From CAWKGV01 sp963849305 (GTDB lineage: Bacteria; Pseudomonadota; Alphaproteobacteria; Acetobacterales; Acetobacteraceae): DNA of 64,000 nucleotides. The stretch spans positions 124,001 through 188,000 of the forward strand of contig CAWKGV010000008.1 in NCBI GenBank assembly GCA_963849305.1, given 5' to 3'. A program made the translations under genes and the position numbers. Below the pieces are notes generated by a model. It was not told where the DNA came from. It made no database searches and saw nothing but the letters and a program-made list of their open reading frames with translations. Of the stretch, positions 39,254-48,490 are shown one piece after another (the stretch's first letter is position 1; every line of letters begins with the position of its first letter).

Positions 39254-40464
39254 GGCAGGCGACTGGCGGCTGACGGCGGGTGAGACGGACTCGGCCGAGT
39301 GCAAACAGAGCTTCAGCCTCAGAAACGCCGCGGCATGGCTCCGTGCTGTCGCAGCCTTGGCAAACAATCGGGGCGGCTACGTCTTCTTCGGAATCGCCGA
39401 CAAGGATGCGGCAGGAACCTGCAAGGTAGTCGGGCTGGCGAGCGACGATTTCACCAAAGCGGACCCCGGTGAGATTGCGACACGACTCCGCAGCGCCTTC
39501 GACCCAACGCCCCGCTTCCAGAAGACGATCGTCGAGATCGGCGGGAAGATGATCGGCGTGCTCCACATCGAGCGTCATCCGGGCCGTCCAGTCATCGCAA
39601 CGAAAAACGATGGCGGGAGTGGCGAGATCAAGGAGGGCGACATCTTCTATCGCTACCCCGGAGCGTCGCGGCGCATTTCCTACGGTGACCTCCGCGTGAT
39701 CCTCGATGAACGCGACGCCAGGACCCGCGAGAATATCCTCCCCATGGTCCATCGGCTTCTCGAACTCGGTCCCGAACGCGCGATGATCGCGGACCTTGCC
39801 GACGGCAAGCTGACCGACGGCAAGACCTCGATCGAGCTGAGCGAGGACATCATCGAGCGCCTGACCCTGGTCAAGGAAGGCGAGTTCCGGGAACAGGCGG
39901 GCGCGCCTGCCCTGCGTCTGATCGGCGACGTGAGGGCGGCCGCGCCGGTGACGGTCAGAAAGGGAAGCGTCACGCGCGACGATCTGCGCCGGGATTTTCT
40001 GAAGGACGCGCTCCAGGCCGACCCGGCCGACTACCTGCGTACGCCATCGACATGCCGGCGAACGAGTGGGTGCCCATGCGCTATTTCGCGGCCAAAGGCG
40101 GGATGAGCCACAGGATCTCCGGTCCTTCATCGCCAGCGCGACGGGAACGTCGGGTCGCAAGGATTTGCTCACCAAGCGCATCAGTGCCCCCGACAAGGCA
40201 TATGTAAAGGCCTCTGGCCCGGCCGCGCAGCTTCAGCGACAGCTGCTGAACGGAGAAGATGTGACGCCGGCGAGCGCGGCCGAGGCGCGCACGGCGGCGC
40301 TCGCGGTGACCGGCCTCCCTCGTCCGCTCGGAGCAGACACGGCGAAGCTGCGCACGCTCCTGCTGCGCTGCCTAGACCTAACCGGGGATGGCGGCACACA
40401 GATCGGCAAGTCGGAGGTTCGCAAGGCTATCGCCCGGCTCGATGAGCTTCTGTCGTCATGGTGA
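39237..40464 (+). pseudogene. AlbA_2/Schlafen-type putative ATP-binding protein, frameshifted
   Basis: The N-terminal domain is of the AlbA_2 (divergent AAA-4/Schlafen) type: ESxxxEFK-like DSAECKQSFSLRNAAAWLRA, then ALANNRGGYVFFGIADKD and GDIFYRYPGASRRI. The C-terminal part (YAIDMPANEWVPMRYFAAK, then DLRSFIASATGTSGRKDLL and a helical end) is reached only through two frameshifts, near 40037 and 40108. The gene follows the HTH protein and the dead restriction operon. Proteins with this domain occur in transcription control and phage defence. No specific role can be given. Confidence 0.7.
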
Positions 40465-40629
40465 CCGAGCGTCCCATTCTCGGGCGGGTGTCCGCTAGGC
40501 GAGTATAGGTAGGGTTCGAACGTCCGGGATGGGCGCAAACCAGCCGTCGAAAAGCCGTCCCTTCTACGTCCGGTTTCCACCCAAGCAGACTGATCCGATT
40601 CAACTCGTCGAAACCTCCGTGCAGAGCTA

Positions 40630-43332
40630 CTAGGTCACGAAAGCGCATTTCGAGGCGGGTGTCCGGGTATCCATATTGCGGCCCCGGTTCATGTGGTCGT
40701 CGATCTCCGCCGCACAGCCGAGCATCCGGGCATAGAGGAAGATGGTGAAAGCCGCCGTCTCCAGGGCATCGCTCGACAAAGCGCCGGACCGATACGGTTG
40801 CCACAGCATCTTCAGCAGCAGCGCCGCGATCACCGCGTCGATGTTGACGCAGTAGACGTTCCGCGACACCCCGCCCTTGAACAGCGCCTGCACCAGCCTG
40901 CCGTAGTAGTCGTGGAAGACGTTGTACTCGCCCCGCTGCTCCAACAGTTGTCGCAACCAGACTTCGCGCGGGTCGAGGTTCACCGGCTTGTCCTTGAACA
41001 CCGGGTGGTTGACGCCGGGGATCTTCTGGATCTCGAGACCGCCGGTGGACTTCCTGGTTGACTTGTAGCGGGCATAGTCCTCCACGTAGCGTGCGGCTAG
41101 GCCATCCAGGTCCAGTCCGTGGCGCTTCTCGCCCGGATCATTGAGGTCGGTGGCGCGAAACTGGTCGATCAGGAACGCGATGCCTTCGTAACCATTGCCC
41201 CCGTGGGCAAAGCCCGAATGCGTCAGGCAGCCGATCATCGCCTTGTTCAACTGCACCCGCTCCGGGTCCTCAGGCCCGTCGGCGGCGACAGCGCCCTTGG
41301 CACCCTGGGCCGAAATGGTTCCTGGCCCATTGGACAGCAGCAGACCCACCAAGGTCTGGAACACGAACACGTCGTTCGGCTTCGAGGAGCCGACCAGCGC
41401 CAGGCACCCGATCTCGTTCAGGCTGCCGGCGTTCAGGATCTCCTGCGCGGGCCAGCCGCAGAATGCCCCCGGCGCGTGCTTGGACGCCGGCACCGAAGCG
41501 CCGATCATCGTTCCGAACAGTTGCAACCACCAGGGCAGGCACTCGGCGGTGATCCGGGAGATGCGTTTGCGCATCAGCGGCCCCCAGGCGAGGGTCGCGC
41601 TGATCGCCGCCAGCACCGCGTCCGCGCTCGGATGGCCTCCCAGGCTCTGCACGAAGCGGACGAACACCGATTTGGCGCCGCGCGCCCTCAATCCGGCGAG
41701 CATCGCCTCGGCCTTCGCGTCCGTCTGCTCGGCCGAGAACAGCCCCCGCGTCTCCTCGTCGATCGCGACCGCGCCGAGCTGGAACTCCTCGTCGAGGGCG
41801 TTCCGGAGTCCAGCACTGGCGAAGCGGTCGATCATCAGCCGCACCAGTGCCCGCGCCCGCTCCGCGCGTTTCGGCCCGACGATGCTGCACGCGGCGGCGA
41901 GGACGGTATTCGGCGCATTCCCCATCTCGCGCGCCGCTTGCGCCGCCGCCAAAGCCGGGTCGCCGCGAAGATTCACGTAAGCTCCGACCGCGACATCGAC
42001 CAGCGCCCGGTCGTTCTCGCCGCCTGCTTCGTGCAGCAGCGCCAGCACCACATGCGACTCGAATGGGTGGCGCGCGGCATCCAGCATGGAGACGTTATGC
42101 AGGCTGGTCACTTGCGTTCTCGGGTCCATCTGCGACGCGCCGGATGCATCCTTCATGATCTGGCGCGGCAGCACGGCACCAATCTGCCGGTTGAGGGTTG
42201 CGATCTGCTCGTCATAGGGCGGCACCGCGGAGACCACGGGAAGATCGAGTTCGGGTGCTAAGGCGAGCCCCTGGTTCGACCCTAACCACGGCTTCAACTC
42301 CAGATTGCCTTCCGGCTCGAAGTCCAACCGCGCGCCGTTCTCGCGCATCACCGCGGTAAGCGCCGCGGGGATGTGCGCGATGTTCGTCACCACGGCGCCT
42401 TTCGGGGACACGATCGGCCTGTCCGGCGTGAAAATCCCGTCCACGCCGAACTTCTCCATGAACCAGCGCTCCTTGCCGGCGGCATCGTCGTTGCCGCCGG
42501 ACATCGCGCCCGCGTGTCCGACCGCGCGCGTCAGCCGGCTCTTCCAGCGCCCGACGACGCAGGCGATGATCGGTTTCGTGAACTGGGCGTCCAGCTCGTA
42601 GAAGCCGCCCGGCTCGACATACAGCACCGCCGCCTTGCTGCGCGCGTCATTGGCCAGCGCGAAGGCGAACTCCGGCGCGGCATACTGGATGTACACGTCC
42701 TTGCCGCTGGAGATCAGCGTCGTCGTGCCCCAGCCCGCCATGCGCAGATAGGTGGCGATGGTCGTGGTGAAATTGCCGGAATTGGAGAAGATGGCAATCG
42801 AGCCGGCCCGGAGCGCCTCGGCCGGATTGTCTCCGCCGAGCGCGCCGCCGATGCGGACATGATGCCACGCATCGGCAACGCCTAGGCTGTTGCCGCCGAA
42901 AATGTCGATCCCATTGTGCTGGCCGAGTGCCCGGATTTCGCGCGCATCATGCACGGATATCTTTTCCGTGACGATGAAGATCTTACGGAGATCAGGGTTG
43001 ACCCGGATCAGCTCGGCGACCCCGTCGCGCGCTCCGGAGGGCGGCAAATAGACAACGCCGGAGTTGAAGCGGTGCCCTTCATCCAGCCCCTCGCGCACGT
43101 TGTTATAGACCGGGATGTTGCCGGCCGGCGTTTCCAGAACTTGGCCCCGCCGGCCGGGCGAGGTGCCGAACACGACATTGCCGCCCGAATAGGCATGGCC
43201 CACCGGCGTCACCTCGCTTGATTCGCCGCCAAGGATGTTCAGCACGCAGACCCGATCCTGCGGCGTTGCGACCTGCGCGAGCGAGCTGATGCCGACGAAG
43301 TACTTGAAGTCGGGGAGGCCCTGCTGAGGCAT
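40630..43332 (-). CDS. ATP-citrate lyase-like large subunit (SCS-alpha plus citrate-synthase-like domains)
   Basis: A 900-residue protein built like the CoA-binding/lyase part of ATP-citrate lyase. The N-terminal half resembles succinyl-CoA synthetase alpha: a CoA-binding Rossmann region (GSIAIFSNSGNFTTTIATYL) and the phospho-histidine loop RAVGHAGAMSGGNDDAAGKE near residue 275. The C-terminal third resembles citrate synthase: GFAHGGNGYEGIAFL, the IPGVNHPVFKDKPVNLDPRE His segment and VNIDAVIAALL. It is ~300 residues longer than the canonical bacterial large subunit, the extra lying in the middle. It follows the ATP-grasp subunit gene by 15 bases. ATP-dependent citrate (or a related acyl-CoA) cleavage is inferred. 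Confidence 0.78.
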   Translation of the reverse strand: MPQQGLPDFKYFVGISSLAQVATPQDRVCVLNILGGESSEVTPVGHAYSGGNVVFGTSPGRRGQVLETPAGNIPVYNNVREGLDEGHRFNSGVVYLPPSGARDGVAELIRVNPDLRKIFIVTEKISVHDAREIRALGQHNGIDIFGGNSLGVADAWHHVRIGGALGGDNPAEALRAGSIAIFSNSGNFTTTIATYLRMAGWGTTTLISSGKDVYIQYAAPEFAFALANDARSKAAVLYVEPGGFYELDAQFTKPIIACVVGRWKSRLTRAVGHAGAMSGGNDDAAGKERWFMEKFGVDGIFTPDRPIVSPKGAVVTNIAHIPAALTAVMRENGARLDFEPEGNLELKPWLGSNQGLALAPELDLPVVSAVPPYDEQIATLNRQIGAVLPRQIMKDASGASQMDPRTQVTSLHNVSMLDAARHPFESHVVLALLHEAGGENDRALVDVAVGAYVNLRGDPALAAAQAAREMGNAPNTVLAAACSIVGPKRAERARALVRLMIDRFASAGLRNALDEEFQLGAVAIDEETRGLFSAEQTDAKAEAMLAGLRARGAKSVFVRFVQSLGGHPSADAVLAAISATLAWGPLMRKRISRITAECLPWWLQLFGTMIGASVPASKHAPGAFCGWPAQEILNAGSLNEIGCLALVGSSKPNDVFVFQTLVGLLLSNGPGTISAQGAKGAVAADGPEDPERVQLNKAMIGCLTHSGFAHGGNGYEGIAFLIDQFRATDLNDPGEKRHGLDLDGLAARYVEDYARYKSTRKSTGGLEIQKIPGVNHPVFKDKPVNLDPREVWLRQLLEQRGEYNVFHDYYGRLVQALFKGGVSRNVYCVNIDAVIAALLLKMLWQPYRSGALSSDALETAAFTIFLYARMLGCAAEIDDHMNRGRNMDTRTPASKCAFVT

Positions 43333-43347
43333 GTCACATGCTCCCGT

Positions 43348-44640
43348 TCACGCCGCCAGCGCCGGATCGGCGGCGATGTTCAGACTGCGGCCGATCGTCT
43401 CGCGTCCTCCGGCCTTCATCCAGGCATCCACGGCACGCGCGTACCCGATCACCCCGCTCATATCTGAATCGAACCCAAAGATGCGGTACGGCAGGCCCAG
43501 TGCTTCCAGCGTATCGCGCATCACGCCCATGCCGCGAACCAGATTCGGCCCGCCGCGCCCGACCACGACATAGAGCGGGGTCGGCCCATACTTGCCGAAA
43601 TGCTCGCGCAACGCATCGGCCATGGCGCGCAGCGTCACGAAAATATCCGTGTTGTTGGACTTGCCGCCGATGATGAACAGCACGTTGGCCTGCCGGAGCC
43701 AGTGCTTGAAGCAGATGCGCGCCACCTCCTTCATCTTCTCGTAGGGCGGGTTGCCCCCGAAGTCCGAGGAGATGATCGCGTCGTCTCCCAGCATCTCGGT
43801 CACCAGCGAGTTCGCTCCGCCGCCGAATGTAGGGGCGAGAATGGAACCGCGGGCATTGATGACATAGACATCGCTCTGGCCCTGATAAGTGCGGAGCTGA
43901 TTGATCTCCTGCTCGAAATCCGAATAGTCCGCCGCGAACAGATGTGGTGGCAGATTGAGCCGCAGCCAGCGCGGATCGTCGCGATCGAAACCGCATTTGA
44001 AGTCGCAGGCGATAGGGGTAAGCCGCCCGCGAGCCGAGGGGCGCATCCGGATCGGGTTCAGTTCCACCGTGGTCATGCCGAAATTGTGGAACAGCTCCCA
44101 AAGCTTCGGAAGTTGCTGCACCAGCGGCGAGATGATCTGGGTCGGCGCGTTCAGCTCCGACAGCGCATTGGCGACGACGAAGGCCTTGAGGCCGGTCAGC
44201 GGATCGAACGGCACCTGCTGGACCATGCTCTTGTCCAGCTCCTCGATATCCATGCCGCCGTGATGCGTCAGCGTCATGGTCGGTGCCCGGTAGTGGGTCG
44301 AGTCGGTGATCGCGAAATAGACTTCGTGATCGGCCGGGACAGCACCCTCGAACGTTACGCCATTGGCTTTCGCCACGGTATGCCCGACGCGATGCTCGAC
44401 GAAGTAGAGACGCTCCTTCTCCTTGAGCGCGGTTTTCAGGTCCTTGGCGCGGCCGATCAACCCGGCCTTGCCCTTCTTGCCGACCCCGCCCTTGAACACA
44501 GGCTTGATGAACACCGACCCGTGCCGCTCGATCAGCCGCTTGATCTCCTCCTCGCTCGCGTCCGGTCCCAGCACCTCGGCGCTCGGGAACCCCGCGAAGT
44601 CCAGGAGCTTGGCGCCGTAGAGCATTCCCGTGATTTCCAT
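43348..44640 (-). CDS. ATP-citrate lyase-like small subunit (ATP-grasp, citrate-binding domain)
   Basis: A 430-residue protein matching the SCS-beta-like ATP-grasp plus citrate-binding portion of ATP-citrate lyase. Seen: KPVFKGGVGKKGKAGLIG, the ATP-grasp strand MTTVELNPIRMR, and the C-terminal part with GSILAPTFGGGANSLVTEML, DFGGNPPYEKMKEVARICF and LFIIGGKSNNTDIFVTLRAM, corresponding to the citrate-binding domain. AGGAGAG precedes the ATG. It is first in a two-gene operon with the large subunit. Malate- or methylcitrate-type substrates are possible alternatives. Confidence 0.82.
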   Translation of the reverse strand: MEITGMLYGAKLLDFAGFPSAEVLGPDASEEEIKRLIERHGSVFIKPVFKGGVGKKGKAGLIGRAKDLKTALKEKERLYFVEHRVGHTVAKANGVTFEGAVPADHEVYFAITDSTHYRAPTMTLTHHGGMDIEELDKSMVQQVPFDPLTGLKAFVVANALSELNAPTQIISPLVQQLPKLWELFHNFGMTTVELNPIRMRPSARGRLTPIACDFKCGFDRDDPRWLRLNLPPHLFAADYSDFEQEINQLRTYQGQSDVYVINARGSILAPTFGGGANSLVTEMLGDDAIISSDFGGNPPYEKMKEVARICFKHWLRQANVLFIIGGKSNNTDIFVTLRAMADALREHFGKYGPTPLYVVVGRGGPNLVRGMGVMRDTLEALGLPYRIFGFDSDMSGVIGYARAVDAWMKAGGRETIGRSLNIAADPALAA

Positions 44641-44865
44641 CCTACTCTCCTCGGATCGAGGGCCGCCTAGTGTAGAGGCCGCATGCCGCTCGCCGTGATG
44701 GCGGGGCGTGCTGACGGTGAGGCGAGAACTTCGGAGCGCGCGAGATCGACGCGGCTATCGGCGACGACCTTGCCTTGCGTTTTGCCTCGGCCAACATGGA
44801 CCTCAGCCTGCCCTGTAATCTTTTTAACCCGGTTCCCGGCGCCACGCTAGGCCAGCCCCTAGGCC

Positions 44866-44895
44866 CCTCTCCCATAGGGCTTGCCAGGGGAGAGG
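44866..44895 (-). terminator. hairpin downstream of the patatin gene
   Basis: CCTCTCCC / GGGAGAGG, 8-bp stem with a 14-base loop, 43 bases beyond the patatin stop on the minus strand, no T-tract. It also resembles the dispersed CCTCTCCC-type palindromes of GC-rich proteobacteria. Confidence 0.4.
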
Positions 44896-44938
44896 CTGTG
44901 TGAAGACCAGGAGCAATGAGTGCTTGGAGGGAAAGCGG

Positions 44939-45898
44939 CTACGGCGTGTGAAGCCAGTCCTCCGCCGCCGCCCGGCCGCTCTCCTTCAGGCGCAGCAGGA
45001 ACGGCCAGGATGTGTCCATCGCGCTCTCGTGGCCCAAATCCGCGATCGCATCGGCGACGATGCGGTGACACTTCAGGCGCGCTAGTTTCCGGCAAAGCGG
45101 GGAGCGGAGCAGCCGGGGACCGGCGCAGGCACGCCGCAGGTCCGCAACCAATTCTTGTTCGCGCAGGAACGAGGCGTTGAACCCGATCTCCCGCTCCCGT
45201 CGGGCGATCTCGTGCGACAAATGCGGCGGCCCCGGTTGCTGCTCCGGCAGAAGCTGCACCACCACGATTTCCTCGGCCTCGGTATCGATCACCAGCTGCC
45301 GGAGCGGCGGATTGGCGCTGTAGCCGCCATCCCAATAGGCTTCGCCGTCGATCTCCACCGCCTGTTGCAGAAATGGCAGGCAGGCGGAGGCGAGCACATG
45401 GTCGAGCGTCAGCTCGGTCTCGGTGAACAGGCGCGGCCGGCCATCGCTGACGCGCGTGGCGGCGATCAGCAGCCGGATCGGCGGGGCGGCACGCAACCGG
45501 TCGAAATCGATCTCGTCGGCCAGGAGCTCGCGCAATGGGTTCAGCCCGAGCGGGTTGAACTGGTAGGGCGAGACCACCCGGACCAGCTCCATCGTCGCGG
45601 CCGCGACGGACTGGGCGGCGAAGTGCGAGAAGCCAGAGGCGGCGAACGGGCTGGCATGGCTGACCCGTTTCCAGAACCGCTCCAACTTCTCCCGGGCCGC
45701 ATCGTGCTCGCCTTCGGCCAGGCCCTCGGCCAGCAGCACGGCGTTGACCGCCCCGGCGCTGGCCCCGCTCGCCAGGTCGTAGTCCAGTTCGTCCTGCTCC
45801 AGCAGCCGGTCGAGCACGCCCCACGTGAACGCGCCGAAGGAACCTCCCCCTTGCAGTCCGAGCGATATCCGCCGCCCCGCCGGTCGCGCGTGCGCCAT
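44939..45898 (-). CDS. patatin-like phospholipase
   Basis: A 319-residue acyl hydrolase of the patatin family with a Ser-Asp dyad. The oxyanion loop is LGLQGGGSFGAFTWGVL, the nucleophile elbow is ASGASAGAVNA (GxSxG) near residue 48, and the catalytic Asp is in YWDGGYSANPPL near residue 200. The ATG at 45898 is favoured by GGAGGACGGCA in front and by the domain start. There is no signal peptide, so a cytoplasmic or membrane-associated lipase is expected. It is transcribed alone. Confidence 0.9.
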   Translation of the reverse strand: MAHARPAGRRISLGLQGGGSFGAFTWGVLDRLLEQDELDYDLASGASAGAVNAVLLAEGLAEGEHDAAREKLERFWKRVSHASPFAASGFSHFAAQSVAAATMELVRVVSPYQFNPLGLNPLRELLADEIDFDRLRAAPPIRLLIAATRVSDGRPRLFTETELTLDHVLASACLPFLQQAVEIDGEAYWDGGYSANPPLRQLVIDTEAEEIVVVQLLPEQQPGPPHLSHEIARREREIGFNASFLREQELVADLRRACAGPRLLRSPLCRKLARLKCHRIVADAIADLGHESAMDTSWPFLLRLKESGRAAAEDWLHTP

Positions 45899-46057
45899 TG
45901 CCGTCCTCCGTCCAATGCCAGTAGCGCCCGGCATATGGGACGGCGCGGATGGCTTTGCTGCAACGCAGCATCACGAGATTTGCGCGACTCCTCGCAACCA
46001 TGCGAGGTGCTTGCGCGCTTTTCTCACGAGGGCCTCTGGGACGGAGTTCAAGTCACG

Positions 46058-46444
46058 ATGGCAGACAATCCGCTGGACCGAAGCGATCAGGAACGCCAGG
46101 AGCGCATCCGCAAGCGCGCCTACCATTTGTGGGAGGCGGACGGCCGCCCATCCGGCCGCGATCTCGACTACTGGGAGCGCGCCCGCGAGCTGGTCGGCAT
46201 GGAGGAGAGCGCCGGCGCCGGGCTTCTGCCCAACCCGATGACGCACGAGACCATGCTGAGCGGCCAACCGGAGGGAGTGGAGGAGGCCGAGATCCAGGAC
46301 AATCTCGGCGAGTTCCCCGACCGGTTCGCCGATCAGGGCGAGTGGAAGCAGACCCCCGAGCCACGGCGCAGCGCCCGCGGCCGGCGCAAACTGGTCGAGC
46401 GATCGCAGCGCGCCGGAGCCCCGAAGCCGGCGGGCTCGTCTTAG
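46058..46444 (+). CDS. DUF2934 domain protein
   Basis: A 128-residue hydrophilic protein with the DUF2934 motif near the N-terminus: RIRKRAYHLWEADGRPSGRD followed by DYWERARELV. The remainder is polar, with an acidic middle (EGVEEAEIQDNLGEFPDRF) and a basic Arg/Lys-rich tail, probably disordered. DUF2934 proteins are small cytosolic proteins of unknown function, frequent in rhizobia and Acetobacteraceae. The gene is divergent from the patatin gene. Confidence 0.85.
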   Translation: MADNPLDRSDQERQERIRKRAYHLWEADGRPSGRDLDYWERARELVGMEESAGAGLLPNPMTHETMLSGQPEGVEEAEIQDNLGEFPDRFADQGEWKQTPEPRRSARGRRKLVERSQRAGAPKPAGSS

Positions 46445-46624
46445 TCCAGTCTCGATTAACATGCAGGCGACGCGTCCGGATCAGGTTCCGGAGATGAGGC
46501 ATCCGCTCCGAATATTATAAAGGAGGTTGTCACACCTACGCGCGGGGACGTGAGAGGAGGGTGGTGGAATATCGAGGGCGGCGCCGCGTCCCTATCAGGC
46601 AGGACCGATAAGGAGGTCCAAGCC

Positions 46625-47302
46625 ATGCGCGATCGTAAGCTGAGCACAGCTATTGCTGTCGTTGGCGGCATATGTGCCCTTGCCGGCTGCGCTATCGCTC
46701 CGCCTCCCGGTCCCTCCGTGATGGCGCTTCCCTCGCAGGGAAAGAGCCTCACCGCCTTCCAGCAAGAAGACGTGCAGTGCCGCAATTATGCGAACGCCAC
46801 GATAGGCTTTAGCCAACCAGGGCAGGCCGGCAGCCAAACCGTGGTGGGCAGCGCGGCCGTCGGCACGGCGCTTGGTGCAGCAGCGGGAGCGGCGATCGGC
46901 GCAGCGGCCGGAAACGCCGGTGCCGGGGCAGCGATCGGCGGCGCGACAGGCCTTCTCGGAGGCACCGCCGTCGGCGCCAACAATGCGGCCGGAGGTGAAT
47001 ATGACCTGCAACAACGCTATAATATTGCCTATACCCAGTGCATGTATTCACGCGGCAATACGGTGCAGTCACCTCCAGTTGACTACGCAGCCTACGGTTG
47101 GGCATACCCTTATGGGTATGGTTACCCCTGGTATGGTTACCCCTGGTATGGTTATCCCTGGTATGGTTATCCCTGGTATGGTTACCCTTGGTATGGCACC
47201 GGTTTCTCGGCTAATTTCTTCGTATTCCGGGGACCTCGCCACCACGACGCCTTTTTTGGTCACGGCTTTCATCGCGGAGGCTTTCACGGCGGGCATCACT
47301 GA
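46625..47302 (+). CDS. glycine-zipper lipoprotein with tandem PWYGY repeats
   Basis: A 225-residue exported protein. The signal peptide ends in a lipobox, ICALAGCA, so the mature protein starts at a lipid-modified Cys near residue 21. Residues ~75-125 form a glycine zipper (GTALGAAAGAAIGAAAGNAG and on), a membrane-spanning or oligomerising motif. The C-terminal part has five PWYGY-type repeats and ends in a His/Gly/Phe-rich tail (FFGHGFHRGGFHGGHH), possibly metal-binding. A near-perfect AAGGAGG site lies upstream. A decayed copy of its 3' end occurs at 51933. Confidence 0.85.
   Translation: MRDRKLSTAIAVVGGICALAGCAIAPPPGPSVMALPSQGKSLTAFQQEDVQCRNYANATIGFSQPGQAGSQTVVGSAAVGTALGAAAGAAIGAAAGNAGAGAAIGGATGLLGGTAVGANNAAGGEYDLQQRYNIAYTQCMYSRGNTVQSPPVDYAAYGWAYPYGYGYPWYGYPWYGYPWYGYPWYGYPWYGTGFSANFFVFRGPRHHDAFFGHGFHRGGFHGGHH
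47120..47194 (+). repeat. five 15-bp tandem repeats in the glycine-zipper gene
   Basis: Unit GGTTACCCCTGGTAT repeated five times in register, with one- or two-base changes in copies 3 to 5. Each unit encodes GYPWY. Being a multiple of three, copy-number change would keep the frame. Confidence 0.95.
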
Positions 47303-47365
47303 TTATTTCCGGCCAACCACGCCGCCGGGAAGCTCGCCAAGTGATAGCGGAAGGCCCTTCGCAAC

Positions 47366-48434
47366 GTGAACACGGCCGGGAGCCGCGGGAGGGCTTTGCA
47401 CACGTCCTCCGTAACCAAAGTCGTTCTCAATCTCCTGCTGCTCCTCCTCCTCCTCCTCCTCCTCTGCACACCACTCGGCGAGAGTTGGGCAGCGGAACCC
47501 GCGCCGCTGCCCCTGGTAATCGAGCGGACCATTCCGCTCACCGGCGTCTCCGGGCGCATCGACCACCTAGCCATCGATCTCGGGCGCAAGCGCCTGTGGG
47601 TGGCCGAACTCGGCAACGGCACCGTCGATGCGATCGATCTCGTGACCGGGAAGACCGTCCATCGGATTGGCGGCCTGCGGGAACCGCAAGGGATCGGCTA
47701 TGCGCCGAAGGCGGACCTGATTGCGGTCACAAGTGCCGGCGACGGGTCGGTCCGCCTGTTCCATGCTCAGGATTTCTTGCCGCAGGGCACAATCCATCTC
47801 GGTAACGACGCCGACAACATCCGGCTCGATTCAAAGTCTGGCCAACTGGTCGTGGGTTACGGCAGCGGCGGGCTCGCTGTTCTTGATCCGGCGAGCCGAT
47901 CAATCACGAGCCGCACGAAACTTCTCGCTCACCCCGAAGGCTTTCAGCTCGACCAGCCAGCGCACCGCGCATTCGTGAACGTGCCCGAGGCCCGAGAGAT
48001 CGCGGTCGTTGACCTGGGGACCGGGAAGCAGATCGCGATCTGGCGCGTGCCAAACCTGCGCGCGAACTTCCCCATGGCGCTTAATGAGGCGGGCTCTGTC
48101 GTCGCCACGGTTTTCCGCAGCCCGGCGCGCTTGGTTGGACTAGATACGAAGAGCGGTGCTGTTAAAGCGAACCTGGAGACTTGTCACGACGCGGATGACG
48201 TATTCTTCAATTCCAGGCGCCAACGCATATACGTCAGTTGTGGCGAGGGGGCCGTCGATGTGTTCCAGCACGACGCAAGCGGCTACCGCCGCTTAAGCCG
48301 AAATCAAAACGGCGCCCGGTGCCCGAACCTCACTGTTCGTGCCGGAAATGGATCGGCTCTTCGTTGCGGCCCGGGCCGGGTTGTTTGGGCTCGGTTCGGA
48401 CGCAGCGATACTGGTCTTCCAGGTCCAGCCCTGA
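47366..48434 (+). pseudogene. exported YncE-like beta-propeller protein, 3' frameshift
   Basis: A periplasmic seven-bladed propeller-like protein (YVTN/YncE family), about 355 residues if corrected. The signal peptide contains an unusual run of eleven leucines (LNLLLLLLLLLLL) coded partly by eight CTC triplets. Blade motifs include RLWVAELGNGTVDAIDLVTG and AFVNVPEAREIAVVDLGTGK. Near 48300 one extra A in an A-run moves the frame. The correct ending (TSLFVPEMDRLFVAARAG, then LFGLGSDAAILVFQVQP) lies in the next frame and stops at 48434. The uncorrected frame runs on to 48469, so a near-complete altered protein is possible. Confidence 0.72.
47441..47464 (+). repeat. (CTC)8 microsatellite in a signal peptide
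   Basis: Eight perfect CTC triplets encoding leucines of the hydrophobic core. Slippage would change signal-peptide length without a frameshift. Confidence 0.9.
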
Positions 48435-48490
48435 CCAGGACGGATTATATGCTGAGCTGGCCAAGGTAAGGACCACGGACCGAACGTGCT

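Noticed and set aside
41119..42261. A 380-codon frame opposite the citrate-lyase-like gene
   Set aside because: Shadow of the conserved minus-strand coding sequence. No ribosome binding site or domain was seen.
46505..46530. A second strong Shine-Dalgarno-like AAAGGAGG upstream of the glycine-zipper gene
   Set aside because: No start codon follows at a useful distance in an open frame. It may be chance or part of the leader.
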